IMG/VR virus record: IMGVR_UViG_3300044695_004133
Location: 1 to 60,950 of that record
Direction: 5' to 3' (one strand)
Source of the DNA: a virus
Length of the DNA: 60,950 nt
Under the pieces are notes generated by a model. That model saw only the letters and a program-made list of their open reading frames with translations, did not search any database and had not been told where the DNA came from. Both the position numbers and the translations under genes were made by a program. Positions 1 to 9,777 of this stretch are shown in pieces; the stretch's first letter is position 1; every line of letters starts with the position of its first letter.

Positions 1-326
1 TTATAGTATGTATCTAGCCCAGGGTAATAAGTTCTAAAGTTTAAAGGGTACTCTACCTTTTTAGGATCTTTCCACGTATTAAGAGCTACGTCTCCAAATA
101 CACCGTACTTGATTCCAGCCCCAAGTGGTCTGAAAGCCTTGACAACAGAAGATGCTGGAAATAGCTTTTGATAAGGCTTGGCCCCATCTGCTCTAACATA
201 ATCAGTTCCAACAACTGAAATATTGTCTACCATTGAATTCATATTATATTCAATTGTACAACCAATATTAGTTTGGATTGTAGTATTTTCTTCTATTAAT
301 GTTTTAACTGCAGGAGACGAAATCAT
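1..326 (-). CDS. Minor tail protein, partial (C-terminus outside window)
   Basis: An open frame starts with ATG at 326 and runs without a stop to base 1, giving about 108 residues (MISSPAVKTLIEENTTIQ...). Its ATGA start overlaps the TAA stop of the gene upstream, which indicates translational coupling. I do not recognise a domain. It is the second gene after the tape measure gene, where siphophages keep Dit-like and other minor tail proteins, so a tail-tip role is inferred from position. The visible part has no signal peptide or membrane segment. Confidence 0.75.
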   Translation of the reverse strand, partial: MISSPAVKTLIEENTTIQTNIGCTIEYNMNSMVDNISVVGTDYVRADGAKPYQKLFPASSVVKAFRPLGAGIKYGVFGDVALNTWKDPKKVEYPLNFRTYYPGLDTYY

Positions 327-829
327 TATACCTCTTCCAGTTCAATAGAAACATTCCAGTGTGGCTGTAGACCACGTTTTACAACTGAAAAATTACAGCC
401 TCCAAATACCACCGTATAAAGCTCTGATGATGTCTTTGCCATGTTTGGCGTATATAGGGCACCTGAAGAAGATGTATCTGCCCCACCCTTTGCCAGGTTA
501 AGTCTTATATTAAATTCTTTTTTGCCGTCATCGCTTAAATAGAATGATCTTAAATCTTCTGCTCCCCATGCACCGTCAACTGTTAATGTGCGATAAGATG
601 GAAGCATTGTCCAAGACATAGAGAACCTTCTTTTGTCTGCAATATAGTTCTTTCTTAAAGTTCCGTTAGAAGTTCTTACAACCTTTTCAATTCTTTCTAT
701 GGACATGCCAATGTCTGATCTGTTGTGCTCAGTAATCTTATTCCAAATTTTAGTAGTTCCTTCTGGAGTTGCTAGAAGGTCTTTTGCCTCTATACTCAAA
801 ACCGAACCTCTAGGTAAAATCATAGGCAT
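326..829 (-). CDS. Minor tail protein (distal-tail position)
   Basis: This 167-residue protein follows the tape measure gene, with its ATG inside a TAATG overlap with the tape measure stop. The sequence is mixed alpha/beta, with a stretch (RRFSMSWTMLPSYRTLTVDGAWG, residues about 67-89) typical of beta-rich tail proteins of actinophages. Position directly after the tape measure is where distal tail or tail-tip hub components are encoded. No catalytic motif is seen. The tail role rests on synteny; the exact subunit is unknown. Confidence 0.7.
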   Translation of the reverse strand: MPMILPRGSVLSIEAKDLLATPEGTTKIWNKITEHNRSDIGMSIERIEKVVRTSNGTLRKNYIADKRRFSMSWTMLPSYRTLTVDGAWGAEDLRSFYLSDDGKKEFNIRLNLAKGGADTSSSGALYTPNMAKTSSELYTVVFGGCNFSVVKRGLQPHWNVSIELEEV

Positions 830-3800
830 TAGTGGCTTCCTCCAAATCTTCTGTCAATTCCTTCTTTTGCATTGACTAACGCAAGCTCTCTCTTAAAGCT
901 ACGCATTACATCTTCTGCAGTAACGGTTGTACCATTTAGCGCTATATCAATATTATAAACGTTGTTGCTGCTTGGGCTATTGCTAATATTAACCCCAGTC
1001 ATTTTAGTATTAGAGCCAATATCGTATCTCGGCATAGTGGCAATATTTGGATAAATAGTTCCACTCACTTGTGGAGTAAACGGTATAAAGCCTTCTTGCT
1101 GATATCCTAGAGCATTAAGCTTATCATTTGTAGCATATGTTTGTCCTTTAACTACTGGTCCGCCGCCCCATTTCTTTACATAAGGATTTTTTACTCTTTC
1201 AATATTTCCGTCTTCATCTTTTACCTTAAACACAGAAACAAGTCCCTTTTCGTCTTCTGCTGAAAAATAATCTCCCATTACTAAGCCTTGCTTGTAAGCA
1301 AAGTTCTTAAGCTTCTGGCTAATTCCTATTTCACCAAAGTCTTTTAATACGTTTCCATAATTCTTAAGGCTTGCACCCTGAATATCTCCCTTGGTTCCAA
1401 TGCCTTGTGCACCTAAGCTAAATGGGTCTTTAAATGTTCCAGATCCAGTTATGCTTCCATCTCTAATCTTACCAGTTAATATATTAACCTCTTGTGCTAA
1501 AATTTGATTTTTAGAAAGTGCTGCACCAATTTGATCTAATACTTGTTGAGGTGTGGTCTTTATGCCTAAAGATGTTCCTAGCTTTTCAAGGGCAGTCATG
1601 GTTGTCTTAAACTCATCAGTCATCTTAAACTTATCTCCCTCTATCTGGAGCTTTAGCATTAGGTTATTAAGATTAGTTGTGTACTCTGTTAATCCAGAAT
1701 TATATGTATCAGCTTTAGATCTTAGTCCAGTTAGGCTTTCCCCAGCAAGAGCCGCCTTCTTGGCCATGGCTTCTTGCTTGTCTGCCATAGCATCTAGCTT
1801 ATCCTGAAGAGGCTTAATGTCAATGTCGGCCTTAGCAAGAATTGCTTCCTCTGCATCTTTACGATTAGACTCATTCATTAACTGCTCAATAGTCATTTGC
1901 TCTTCAGCATATGCAGACATATTGCCTTGGATTAATTGCTGTTGAGCTCTTAGCTGAGCCTTCTGAATTTCTAACTGAGTATTTTCTGCATCAGTTGCTT
2001 TGCGAATTCCTTCAATTTTATCTTGAGCAGCTTTTTTAATTGCTGCAATTTGTTTTTGTAATCTATCGGTTTCTTCTTTAGCATTATATTGAGCTTTTAC
2101 AGATTGTCCCTTTTGGGCTTTTTCAAGTCTTGCAATCTCATCAGTCATGCCCTTATATGTTTTGTTTGCGGCTACAACAGCAGGATTAAGCTGAACCTGG
2201 GCCTTTACTATTTCATTTAATTGATTTGCGGCAATTGCTGCTTCGCCACTCATGAATTGGAAATTCATAGCAACTCCGCTAATAGTTAATCTATACTTAG
2301 CCCATGCGCTATTTAGTGTATCTGTGTCATTGAGCATCTCAGCCAAAAGTGGGTCTGTCTTTCCTATTTCGTTAATAACATCCTCAGATAGATTTGCCTG
2401 AGTGCCAAATAGCTGGTTGATTTTATTTAACTTATTTTCAACCGCTGAAGCAACTCTATTTGCAGTATCTTCTCCAGTATCTCCCAACTTCTTTTGCTCA
2501 TCGACAGTTGACTGTAGGCTTGCATCCATTGCTTGGAATACACTGTGCAATGCTCTGGCTTGCGATTCAGCATCTCCAGTTTTCATTGCAGCCTCAAAAG
2601 TTTTTACTGTCTGTGCCGAAGCCTGCTCCATATTTTGAATGCTTTGGAAGGCATTAGTGCTAATTGCCTGTGCAGCCATGTTAGCATTTTCAGACTGCTT
2701 AATCATTGTAAATATTTTAGCTGTAGCAGTTTCTGCAGAATCTCCTGCTGCCATAAACTGTGCCTTTAATTGAACAGCTACTGTGCCAACATCTTTTCTA
2801 TCTGTTTGGCTAAATAGATCTATATAGCTTCCCATTGTTGACTTTACTTGTTCCTTAAGCTTTTTGTATTGCTCAATTGTCATAGTCATTGGAACGTTAG
2901 CTCTTGTCATGCTTTCATAAACCATTATATTTTTTTCTTTTAATGCTTTTGCATCTTCAATGGCTGTTTTAATTTTAGCGTTATAGTCAGTATATTTAAA
3001 GCCTGCCTTTTCAGCAGCCTCTGCATCCATACCGTATGCAAGTCTTCCTGTCTCTAAAGCCTTTGCTTGTTCTCTTTTTATCTTAACAAATAAACCTATG
3101 CCTGCGGTCAGTCCAGTAATTGCTAATCCTAAAGGACTAGTTAACTTAAGTAATGTTGAGAATCCCTTAAGAAGCGGACCAAATACTCTTAGTATTCCTG
3201 AAAGACTTCCTCCAGTTTTTGCTGCTGCCTGTGCCAATCCATTTAATGGACCTATTGGTTGCTTTAACTGAGTAGGAATTTTATCCATTTGTCTAGATAC
3301 CATCCCGCCACCTTTTGTACCTCCGCCTGCGCCAAAGCCCATTCCCATGCTTGCAATCATAGATGCTATTTGTATAGCAGTTCCAATTGGTCCGCCAACC
3401 TTTGATCCAAGCATTTGTCCGCCTAGGCCAACTGCTGATCCAGCAATTAGACCTCTTATCATTCCACCTCTACGGGGAGCAACTTCTCCTCCATCTTCCA
3501 GATATTGGGTGCCCTGTACCATTCCGCCTTCATTAAGGTATTGAACTCCTGGCACCATTCCACCCTTGTTCATTCCAAACATTTGTTTTCTTATTTTAGA
3601 CGTTGATGGAGTCCATGATTTTGAGTCCCAGTTTGCATATTTAGTTCGCAATATTTCTCTATCAATTTTACTTAAGCTTTTCCCGCCCGAACTAAGTACA
3701 TCGCTAGCTGATGATTTAAGAAGTATGTCTACAATATCTGGCTCTAAAGCTCTTTGAAGATGTCCTTGAGCATTTGTCACATATCCATACGGTCTTTCTT

Positions 3801-6800
3801 TTTCAAGATTGCTGATGAGCTTTCCATACATTAAGTTTTGTGCTTTAGGAGTAAGCCCTGAACTTCCAAATAATTTCTTTCCCATGCCAAGAGATAGAGA
3901 AGTGGCTCCCCAACTATCTCCTATCTTACCAAATTTTGCTCCTAGGTTTTTAAATGCAGTGCTCTTTAATACATTTCCTATAACTCCGCCTGCGTTGTAA
4001 CCTGGAACCATTCCACCAGAATTCATTTTAAGATTAAAGTAATCATCTGCAATTGCATACGGTCCTATAGAACCTATTCCAGATCCAGTAGAAGATCTAT
4101 TAGATTGAGTTCCTCTTAATGTTCCAATTCTTGAAAGATCATCTAGAAGATTTGCGCCACTACCGTTTTTAATATTTTTTAAAAATGGAGAGATTGTGTC
4201 AAATGCAAATTTTTCAAAAGAGTCCCCAGACTTTGGATCAAACTTTTTATTACCTCTGCCATATAAAGCTTTTACAAGTGCATTATAAGCAGCATCTGTT
4301 CTTGCACCAGCCGTATATCCAAATGCTTCTGCCGCTTCATCTAAAAATACTGTTGGATGAATTGATTGGGTTTCTAAACTTTTTGCAATTGCTACAGGAT
4401 CTCCACCGCTAATCATAGATCTATTAGAGCCCCTAAACATAGGCATGAGTATTCCTGGCGCAAAGTAACTGTCGCTTCCGCTGATTGATCTGTGTGGGGC
4501 TACGTGACCTCTATCATAATTAGCCCATAAGGATTGTATTTCTTCTTTTGGCGCTTTTCTTAATTCTGCTTCTGTGTAAGGAACTCCATTTCTATTTAAA
4601 ATAGGTCTTTTAGAAATAGATCTAATTAAAGAACTTCTTTGTCCAGCAAGGCTTGATCCTGTGCTTGTATCCCAGAACCATCTTCTAGCAAAACTTCCAG
4701 TTCTAGAAAACATCTTTCCAACACTTGCCATAAGAGCTGGATTTATAGGACCATAATTTCTAGTTTCAGAAGATACCGATCCTCCGAAGTTGCCTTGATT
4801 GATTGCATGCAATAAAGGAAGATTTTCTGCGGTTGCTTCTTTATTTACAACAAATTCTCCTGGGGTAAGCATTGCTGGAACTGTATCTGTATTGCCAGTT
4901 CCTGGAACAATGTTTCCTCTATTTAATCTTTTTGGAACTGTTGTTTCAATATTATATCCTGCTCCTGAAGTTCTCACTCCTAGGGCTCCAGCTACTTTAT
5001 TAATAAAGTCTCTAGTCTTTCCTTTTTTGAATAGCTCTCTCATATTAGATTTGCCAGTAGCATCTACTACAGGCTGGTTTAATGTAGGAACCATTGTTGG
5101 GTTTATAGTTCTTCCCATTGAAACTGCATGAGCCTGCATGGATGAAGAAATCATTCTTTCAGTTTCTAGATTTAATGCTATAATTTTTGCTCTAGCTTGC
5201 TCAACGTTTAGTTTACCTGCACGTAATTCAGAAACAATTAGCGCAGACTCTCTTGCAGCGTTATCTGTTAGCTTTGAAACAATTGGCAATATGTCATCAA
5301 ATTGATTCATAAAGTCTTTACTTAATAATCCAGTTGCAACCATTTGCTTCTTAAGCTCGTCTATTTCTGCTTTAGATTGCATTGCAAGTGTTGCCATCAT
5401 TGCGTGGTGCTTTGCAGCTTCGCCTGCAACAATTCCAGTTGATGTTCCACCTATTTTAGTAAGTCCAGGAACATCTGGCAAATTATCATTCATATATATT
5501 TGAGGGTTTTGACCAATTTTTTGATTTACTGGGATTGATCCTGGAACCATTCCAAATATTGTTTGCTGAAGTCTTTCAGTCTCTGTCATTCCAGATCTAG
5601 GAACCATATGAGTGCTTGCACGAGATCCCATTGCGCCAACTAGAGGATGTGCTGGGTTAACAACTCTTCCGCTTGCCATAACAAGATTCCCAGCCATTGT
5701 GCTGACTGCTGGATTTACAGCTATTGATCCAGATTTTGCCTTTGCTTCTAGTAGAGAGAATTCATCTAATAAATTTCTTAGCGCTTGTTGTAGTACTGCT
5801 GCTGCTTTAGCATCACTATAAAAAGATTGTTCTACTAGCTTGCCAGCTTTTTCCGCTGCTAGCATTTCTGGGGTTAAATATTTAAAGCCTTCTCCACCTT
5901 TTAGGAAAGCCTTTATATGGAATACACCCTTTGCCATGTTACCAAAGAAGTTTGCAAGAAGACCAGTTAACATAATAAGTGGGCCAGCTATTGCTGTAAC
6001 TCCACCAAGTAGGGCTAGTATCTGCTTAACTGGGCCAGGCAAGTTCATAGCAAACTGAACTATCTTATCTATTACTGTAATTAAAACAGTATTAATTTGT
6101 AAAAATTGTTCTCCTACTTCGGCTAGAGAAGCCTTTAGCCCTTCTAGAGCTCTTCTATATTTACCAGATGCTGACTCTGTTACTGCTGTTAATTCTCGAT
6201 CAGCCACCTGAGCTAATCCTGCAGTAGACTGATTCATTAAATCCAAAACCTGTAAGGTCTGACTTCCTTGTCTTCCTAAGTTTTCAAAAAGAGCATTTAG
6301 TCTTGAAAATTGAAACTTTCCAAATAGTTGTTCAATCGCTTGCTGCTTCTGCAGTGGATCTAAACTATCTAAAGCTCCTTGTAATGCCATTAGTGTGCCA
6401 GTAAGATTTCCAGCATTGTTATTTACTACACCGAGTAAATCTATGCCGAGTCCTTGAAACTTTTTAACAGCTACATCTGTTGGGTTAATCAAAGACGCTA
6501 GTGCTGACTTTAATGCGTTTGCACCTTCTGATGCATTAATGCCACCTTCACGCATAGCAGTTAAGTAAAGAGCTAAGTCTTGTACGCTTCCTCCCAATCC
6601 TTGAATAACTGGACCTGCTTTTGGAATAGCTTCTACGAGGTCATTTAGAGTTGTTGAAGTTTGGTTTTCAACTGCGTTAAGGAAGTTAATAGATTCTGAA
6701 AGCTCATCTGTATTTTGCTTAAAAGCTGATTGAATAGCGAGTGTTGCTTTCATTGCTTCTTGACGGTCTACTTCACCAAGCACTGCTAGCCTGGTTGTTT

Positions 6801-7632
6801 CCCTTACTGATCCTAAAAGATCGTCTCCAGTTTTTCCAGTTGCTGCAATATCTGCCGCTAATGCAATTGTTTCTTTAAAGGAAACTCCCATAGCCTGTGA
6901 AATTTCTTTTGATGTCTGAACAACATCATCTCTTACTTTGCCAAGCTCTACTGCAGAAGTTCCTGCAACATCACCGTAAACCTTTGTTAATCTTACTAAT
7001 TCTTGATCTGCTTCTCTAAAAGCTTTTGCAGCGGCGTTGCCAAATGCTACTAGCGGTACGGTAAGTCCGACTGTTAACTGACGACCTGTCCACTGAGTAT
7101 TTTTACCAAAGTTAATAATCTGACCAGCACCATCCTGGACAACCTTATTCATAATTTGAAGTTCTGTTCTTGCTAGCGCTGCAGCGTTCTTTACTGTATC
7201 AAGTCCTCTTGGAACCTGAACATTGAACTGCATAAGACCTTGTGCATTTCTTCCAAGTGGCTGAAGAACTGAGTTTTGTAATGCTACCTGTTGTTTTGCT
7301 AGATCTCTAATAAGACCACCAGATGTTTTAGTCTGATCTCTAAAAGCATTAAAGTATTGATTTAACTTTAACTTTCCGCTATCTAGATTTTTTCCAAACT
7401 TTTCTACATCTGAAGTTAAACTTACAAAGTGTGTGGAGAACTGACCTGTACTTCTTAGTGTGTCAGAAAATGATCTGTTCATGACGGCAATTTGATTTGC
7501 CATCATCTTATTAGAGCTAGCTAATTTTTCCTGAAGTTTTGATAGGCTGGCTGTAACCTTATGCACATCGGCGATAAGACCTGAAAAGTCGGCATTAGCG
7601 ACTATCTTGGTACTGATTGTTTCGTCAGCCAT
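829..7632 (-). CDS. Tail tape measure protein
   Basis: At 2,267 residues this is the longest gene in the window; tape measure length sets tail length, so the tail should be long. The N-terminal 150 residues are coiled-coil-like. Residues about 180-480 resemble the phage tape measure core, with the alternating Ala-rich helices around NAVENQTSTTLNDLVEAIPK. Hydrophobic helices near 540-575, 1395-1430 and 1500-1515 could insert into the host membrane. A motif TDTVPAMLTPGEFVVNKEA lies near 920, and short GGMVPG repeats recur near 1210 and 1360-1385. The segment about 950-1190 looks like an inserted globular domain that I cannot name. Just upstream is the frameshifted chaperone gene, as expected. 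Confidence 0.95.
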   Translation of the reverse strand: MADETISTKIVANADFSGLIADVHKVTASLSKLQEKLASSNKMMANQIAVMNRSFSDTLRSTGQFSTHFVSLTSDVEKFGKNLDSGKLKLNQYFNAFRDQTKTSGGLIRDLAKQQVALQNSVLQPLGRNAQGLMQFNVQVPRGLDTVKNAAALARTELQIMNKVVQDGAGQIINFGKNTQWTGRQLTVGLTVPLVAFGNAAAKAFREADQELVRLTKVYGDVAGTSAVELGKVRDDVVQTSKEISQAMGVSFKETIALAADIAATGKTGDDLLGSVRETTRLAVLGEVDRQEAMKATLAIQSAFKQNTDELSESINFLNAVENQTSTTLNDLVEAIPKAGPVIQGLGGSVQDLALYLTAMREGGINASEGANALKSALASLINPTDVAVKKFQGLGIDLLGVVNNNAGNLTGTLMALQGALDSLDPLQKQQAIEQLFGKFQFSRLNALFENLGRQGSQTLQVLDLMNQSTAGLAQVADRELTAVTESASGKYRRALEGLKASLAEVGEQFLQINTVLITVIDKIVQFAMNLPGPVKQILALLGGVTAIAGPLIMLTGLLANFFGNMAKGVFHIKAFLKGGEGFKYLTPEMLAAEKAGKLVEQSFYSDAKAAAVLQQALRNLLDEFSLLEAKAKSGSIAVNPAVSTMAGNLVMASGRVVNPAHPLVGAMGSRASTHMVPRSGMTETERLQQTIFGMVPGSIPVNQKIGQNPQIYMNDNLPDVPGLTKIGGTSTGIVAGEAAKHHAMMATLAMQSKAEIDELKKQMVATGLLSKDFMNQFDDILPIVSKLTDNAARESALIVSELRAGKLNVEQARAKIIALNLETERMISSSMQAHAVSMGRTINPTMVPTLNQPVVDATGKSNMRELFKKGKTRDFINKVAGALGVRTSGAGYNIETTVPKRLNRGNIVPGTGNTDTVPAMLTPGEFVVNKEATAENLPLLHAINQGNFGGSVSSETRNYGPINPALMASVGKMFSRTGSFARRWFWDTSTGSSLAGQRSSLIRSISKRPILNRNGVPYTEAELRKAPKEEIQSLWANYDRGHVAPHRSISGSDSYFAPGILMPMFRGSNRSMISGGDPVAIAKSLETQSIHPTVFLDEAAEAFGYTAGARTDAAYNALVKALYGRGNKKFDPKSGDSFEKFAFDTISPFLKNIKNGSGANLLDDLSRIGTLRGTQSNRSSTGSGIGSIGPYAIADDYFNLKMNSGGMVPGYNAGGVIGNVLKSTAFKNLGAKFGKIGDSWGATSLSLGMGKKLFGSSGLTPKAQNLMYGKLISNLEKERPYGYVTNAQGHLQRALEPDIVDILLKSSASDVLSSGGKSLSKIDREILRTKYANWDSKSWTPSTSKIRKQMFGMNKGGMVPGVQYLNEGGMVQGTQYLEDGGEVAPRRGGMIRGLIAGSAVGLGGQMLGSKVGGPIGTAIQIASMIASMGMGFGAGGGTKGGGMVSRQMDKIPTQLKQPIGPLNGLAQAAAKTGGSLSGILRVFGPLLKGFSTLLKLTSPLGLAITGLTAGIGLFVKIKREQAKALETGRLAYGMDAEAAEKAGFKYTDYNAKIKTAIEDAKALKEKNIMVYESMTRANVPMTMTIEQYKKLKEQVKSTMGSYIDLFSQTDRKDVGTVAVQLKAQFMAAGDSAETATAKIFTMIKQSENANMAAQAISTNAFQSIQNMEQASAQTVKTFEAAMKTGDAESQARALHSVFQAMDASLQSTVDEQKKLGDTGEDTANRVASAVENKLNKINQLFGTQANLSEDVINEIGKTDPLLAEMLNDTDTLNSAWAKYRLTISGVAMNFQFMSGEAAIAANQLNEIVKAQVQLNPAVVAANKTYKGMTDEIARLEKAQKGQSVKAQYNAKEETDRLQKQIAAIKKAAQDKIEGIRKATDAENTQLEIQKAQLRAQQQLIQGNMSAYAEEQMTIEQLMNESNRKDAEEAILAKADIDIKPLQDKLDAMADKQEAMAKKAALAGESLTGLRSKADTYNSGLTEYTTNLNNLMLKLQIEGDKFKMTDEFKTTMTALEKLGTSLGIKTTPQQVLDQIGAALSKNQILAQEVNILTGKIRDGSITGSGTFKDPFSLGAQGIGTKGDIQGASLKNYGNVLKDFGEIGISQKLKNFAYKQGLVMGDYFSAEDEKGLVSVFKVKDEDGNIERVKNPYVKKWGGGPVVKGQTYATNDKLNALGYQQEGFIPFTPQVSGTIYPNIATMPRYDIGSNTKMTGVNISNSPSSNNVYNIDIALNGTTVTAEDVMRSFKRELALVNAKEGIDRRFGGSH

Positions 7633-7643
7633 TTGTATTCAGA

Positions 7644-8305
7644 TTACTCCTTAACGTATCCTAGTCCTGCTCCAATTCCGAAACCAGCATCTGCTGCGAA
7701 TCTTCCTTGAAGTGATACAACATCGTCTGCGCTAGCAGTTATGCCTGCAGCTCTCAACTGTATCTCGTCGAAACTAGAAGTTTTCTTTTCTTCTTCGTAT
7801 TCGCCTATATCTACTCCAGCTAAAGAAGCCTGAAACTTTTTACTGTCGTAATCCTTTTTCTTTAAAGCCTTTAAAGTATTTACAAGTTCTGGCATTGAAA
7901 GATTTTCTTCTAGTTCCTGGTAATTCTTCCAATGTCCTAGTAAAAAAACTTCCCCCTCTAAAGCGGCTAAGTCTAGTTCTGACCAGCCAGAACCGCTGCC
8001 GCTAGTAGGTTTGGGTCGTCAAGCTTAATCCCTCCGCAAACTTCTAGGATGCGATTCATAGTTGGAACATCTAAGGCGTTCTCAAATGCTTCTCTATCTG
8101 CTACTAGTTCTGGAAGTTGTCTTTCTATTGCAATTGCACAGGCATCGATCAAGATGTTTAGGGTCTCATCTTCTGTTTCTGATTCTGCTGTTCTCTTAAC
8201 TGCTAGCATAAACTTACGAAGCTCTGCTATTGATAGTGGCTTTAGCTTTACGGTCTGACCGTTTTGAAGCTGTACCTCTTCTACGCTATATACTGTTGTT
8301 GCCAA
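7644..8305 (-). CDS. Tail assembly chaperone, long frameshifted form (G-T type)
   Basis: The 110-codon frame 7973-8305 and the frame ending at 7644 join by a -1 ribosomal shift at CCCAAAC (8015-8009). The shift gives 99 residues of the first frame plus 121 of the second, 220 in all. The new part (W-S-E-L-D-L-A-A-L-E-G-E-V-F-L-L-G-H-W, then LSMPELVNTLKALKKKDYD) looks like the T domain of tail assembly chaperones, which binds the tape measure while the tube polymerises. The second frame is open from well upstream of the slip site, and its first internal ATG (7895) has no convincing ribosome site, which supports fusion. Confidence 0.88.
7973..8305 (-). CDS. Tail assembly chaperone, short unshifted form (G)
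   Basis: This 110-residue protein reads TTG as start codon at 8305, with a strong AGGAGG seven bases before it; no ATG competes. The helical sequence (LKPLSIAELRKFMLAVKRTAE, then IDACAIAIERQLPELV) is typical of the G chaperone that coats the tape measure protein. It ends in TAG at 7973, eleven codons past the slippery site, so most ribosomes should make this form and a minority the long one. It lies between the major tail gene and the tape measure gene and has its own promoter at 8336-8364. Confidence 0.88.
   Translation of the reverse strand: MATTVYSVEEVQLQNGQTVKLKPLSIAELRKFMLAVKRTAESETEDETLNILIDACAIAIERQLPELVADREAFENALDVPTMNRILEVCGGIKLDDPNLLAAAVLAGQN
8009..8015 (-). other. Programmed -1 frameshift slippery site CCCAAAC
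   Basis: In the chaperone reading frame the codons are GAC-CCA-AAC, giving the heptamer C-CCA-AAC, a classic X-XXY-YYZ slip site. After the slip the -1 frame stays open to 7644. GC-rich sequence follows (GCGGCAGCGG) but I do not see a clear strong stimulatory hairpin. Confidence 0.85.
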
Positions 8306-8335
8306 TTTAGGTCCTCCTAGGATCTACTCATAAAC

Positions 8336-8364
8336 ATTATACTAAAAGAAATATCCTAATACAA
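8336..8364 (-). promoter_or_regulatory. Promoter for tail chaperone/tape measure transcript
   Basis: On the minus strand TTGTAT (8364-8359) is followed after 17 bases by a perfect TATAAT (8341-8336), then 30 bases later by the TTG start of the chaperone gene. It begins right after the terminator of the major tail gene, so transcription restarts here. Confidence 0.7.
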
Positions 8365-8366
8365 CC

Positions 8367-8392
8367 ACAAAAGCCCCTAATTTCTTAGGGGC
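8367..8392 (-). terminator. Intrinsic terminator after major tail gene
   Basis: An 8-bp perfect stem GCCCCTAA/TTAGGGGC with a 4-base loop (8373-8392) is followed on the minus strand by TTTTG. It lies 30 bases past the major tail protein stop. Confidence 0.85.
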
Positions 8393-8422
8393 CTCTGTAG
8401 TATAGTTAATAAATTAAATTTA

Positions 8423-9133
8423 TTATGCTACTAGAACACGGTCAATAATCTTGCCGTACTCTGAGCCAGCGTAGCTAGCATCTGGGAGTAAACGGAAAGT
8501 TACTGGGAATGTTGTTGGTGTTGTACGAGCAAGTGAGAATTGTGACTGTTGTACAGACAATACTCTACGAGCATAGTATACACGCTCTGATGCTGTTGAA
8601 GTTGCTGTTGGAGCTAGTCCAACTGCGATTAGCTGACGCTCTGTTGGAGCTGCACCAAGTGCACCTGCCTCAAGACCGAGTTCCTTCTTATTTTGCGCCC
8701 CAGTCAAACCATTGTCTGAAAGAGTTGATGCTGGTTGTCCGAATACTGTTGCAATGTTCTCAAGAGTACCTTCTGACATTTCTGTTGCAATCATAACTTC
8801 CATCGCTGACTTGAACAGCTTAGCTGTATCAAGCAACTGATCTACAGTTACTGAGTCGAATGTTGGGTTGTATGTGATTTGAAGACCATTGTTAGTAAAA
8901 CCAACGTTACGGTATCCAAACTTTCCTGCTGTCTGATCGACGGCATTTAGTGTGTTAGCGTATGATACGCCTGATGCAAATGCTGGTACGCCGACAGTCT
9001 TAGTGCCTGCTGCAATAGCAACGCCTGCTTCTGCGTTTTCGATGTAATCAGCGTCGTTAACGTCAATAGTTGACAAGAACAGTGGTGATGCACCGACTAG
9101 AATATTTCTAGCATTACCTACGGATTGTGCCAT
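8423..9133 (-). CDS. Major tail protein
   Basis: The start is ATG at 9133 (MAQSVGNARN), because AGGAGG lies 9 bases upstream; the in-frame ATG at 9157 would place that ribosome site inside the gene. The 236-residue product is beta-rich, soluble, without Cys clusters, and has an Ala/Thr/Gly-rich composition typical of tail tube subunits. It sits between the tail terminator gene and the frameshifted chaperone gene, the usual place for the tube protein, and ends in a strong terminator, as expected for a very abundant product. Identity rests on position and composition. Confidence 0.82.
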   Translation of the reverse strand: MAQSVGNARNILVGASPLFLSTIDVNDADYIENAEAGVAIAAGTKTVGVPAFASGVSYANTLNAVDQTAGKFGYRNVGFTNNGLQITYNPTFDSVTVDQLLDTAKLFKSAMEVMIATEMSEGTLENIATVFGQPASTLSDNGLTGAQNKKELGLEAGALGAAPTERQLIAVGLAPTATSTASERVYYARRVLSVQQSQFSLARTTPTTFPVTFRLLPDASYAGSEYGKIIDRVLVA

Positions 9134-9246
9134 AGTTTTTTTCCTCCTATATTTCAATATATATATATTTAAATCTTAAATTCAAGCTGGCTAGGCTTCT
9201 TTCCTCTTAAGCCAAGTTTATATTAGTATGGGTAAAAACGCAAACC

Positions 9247-9777
9247 TTAGAGGAATCTGCCCAGTGTGCTTGAAGCCCCATTTGTATCTGTGTCTCTTGA
9301 GTACTTTATCTCTAGGATAATCTCAGAAGAGAAGAATCCCTGAAGCTCTTCAGATGGCGCCGTTGGGGATATGTCGGCTATATGTACGCTATGGAATTTA
9401 AACTTATCTGAAAGTCCTGCCCATCTGTTTATATCTCTAGCCGACTCGTCCATTCTTCTAAACTCATCTGTCATGTAATTTCTAATCTCATTTATCTCTG
9501 CCACCGCAGTTGAATATACGGTAAACAGAATCTGCTCACAGCATATTAGCCAGTTATCATCGTAGGACATCCCGATCTTGTCATAGACAATATGCTTCTT
9601 TCCGCTCATAAATTGATTTAATTCTGGAGCCTGCTGAACTGGAATAATTGGGACAATATTCTCGTTTAGGTTATCGCTCCAGTAATCATCTGCGTCAAAT
9701 ATCTCTCTGCTGGATAACTCTTCCCATAGATACTTTCTTAATTCTAGCATTGCATCCAACTTGTAGTTAGCCGTCAC
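9247..9777 (-). CDS. Probable tail terminator / tail completion protein
   Basis: This 176-residue alpha/beta protein directly precedes the major tail gene in transcription order. In siphophages this slot holds the tail terminator that caps the tube and joins it to the neck. Features seen: an acidic N-terminal helix (residues 1-30), a central beta region around CCEQILFTVYSTAV (about 83-96), and a C-terminal strand EIILEIKYSRDTD. Its start overlaps the stop of the upstream gene by 4 bases. A 113-base gap separates it from the major tail gene; that gap is AT-rich and holds no obvious gene. Confidence 0.6.
   Translation of the reverse strand: MTANYKLDAMLELRKYLWEELSSREIFDADDYWSDNLNENIVPIIPVQQAPELNQFMSGKKHIVYDKIGMSYDDNWLICCEQILFTVYSTAVAEINEIRNYMTDEFRRMDESARDINRWAGLSDKFKFHSVHIADISPTAPSEELQGFFSSEIILEIKYSRDTDTNGASSTLGRFL

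Noticed and set aside
9134-9246. Possible gene between tail terminator and major tail genes
   Set aside because: AT-rich gap with only the AGGAGG of the tail gene; no frame with a start signal.
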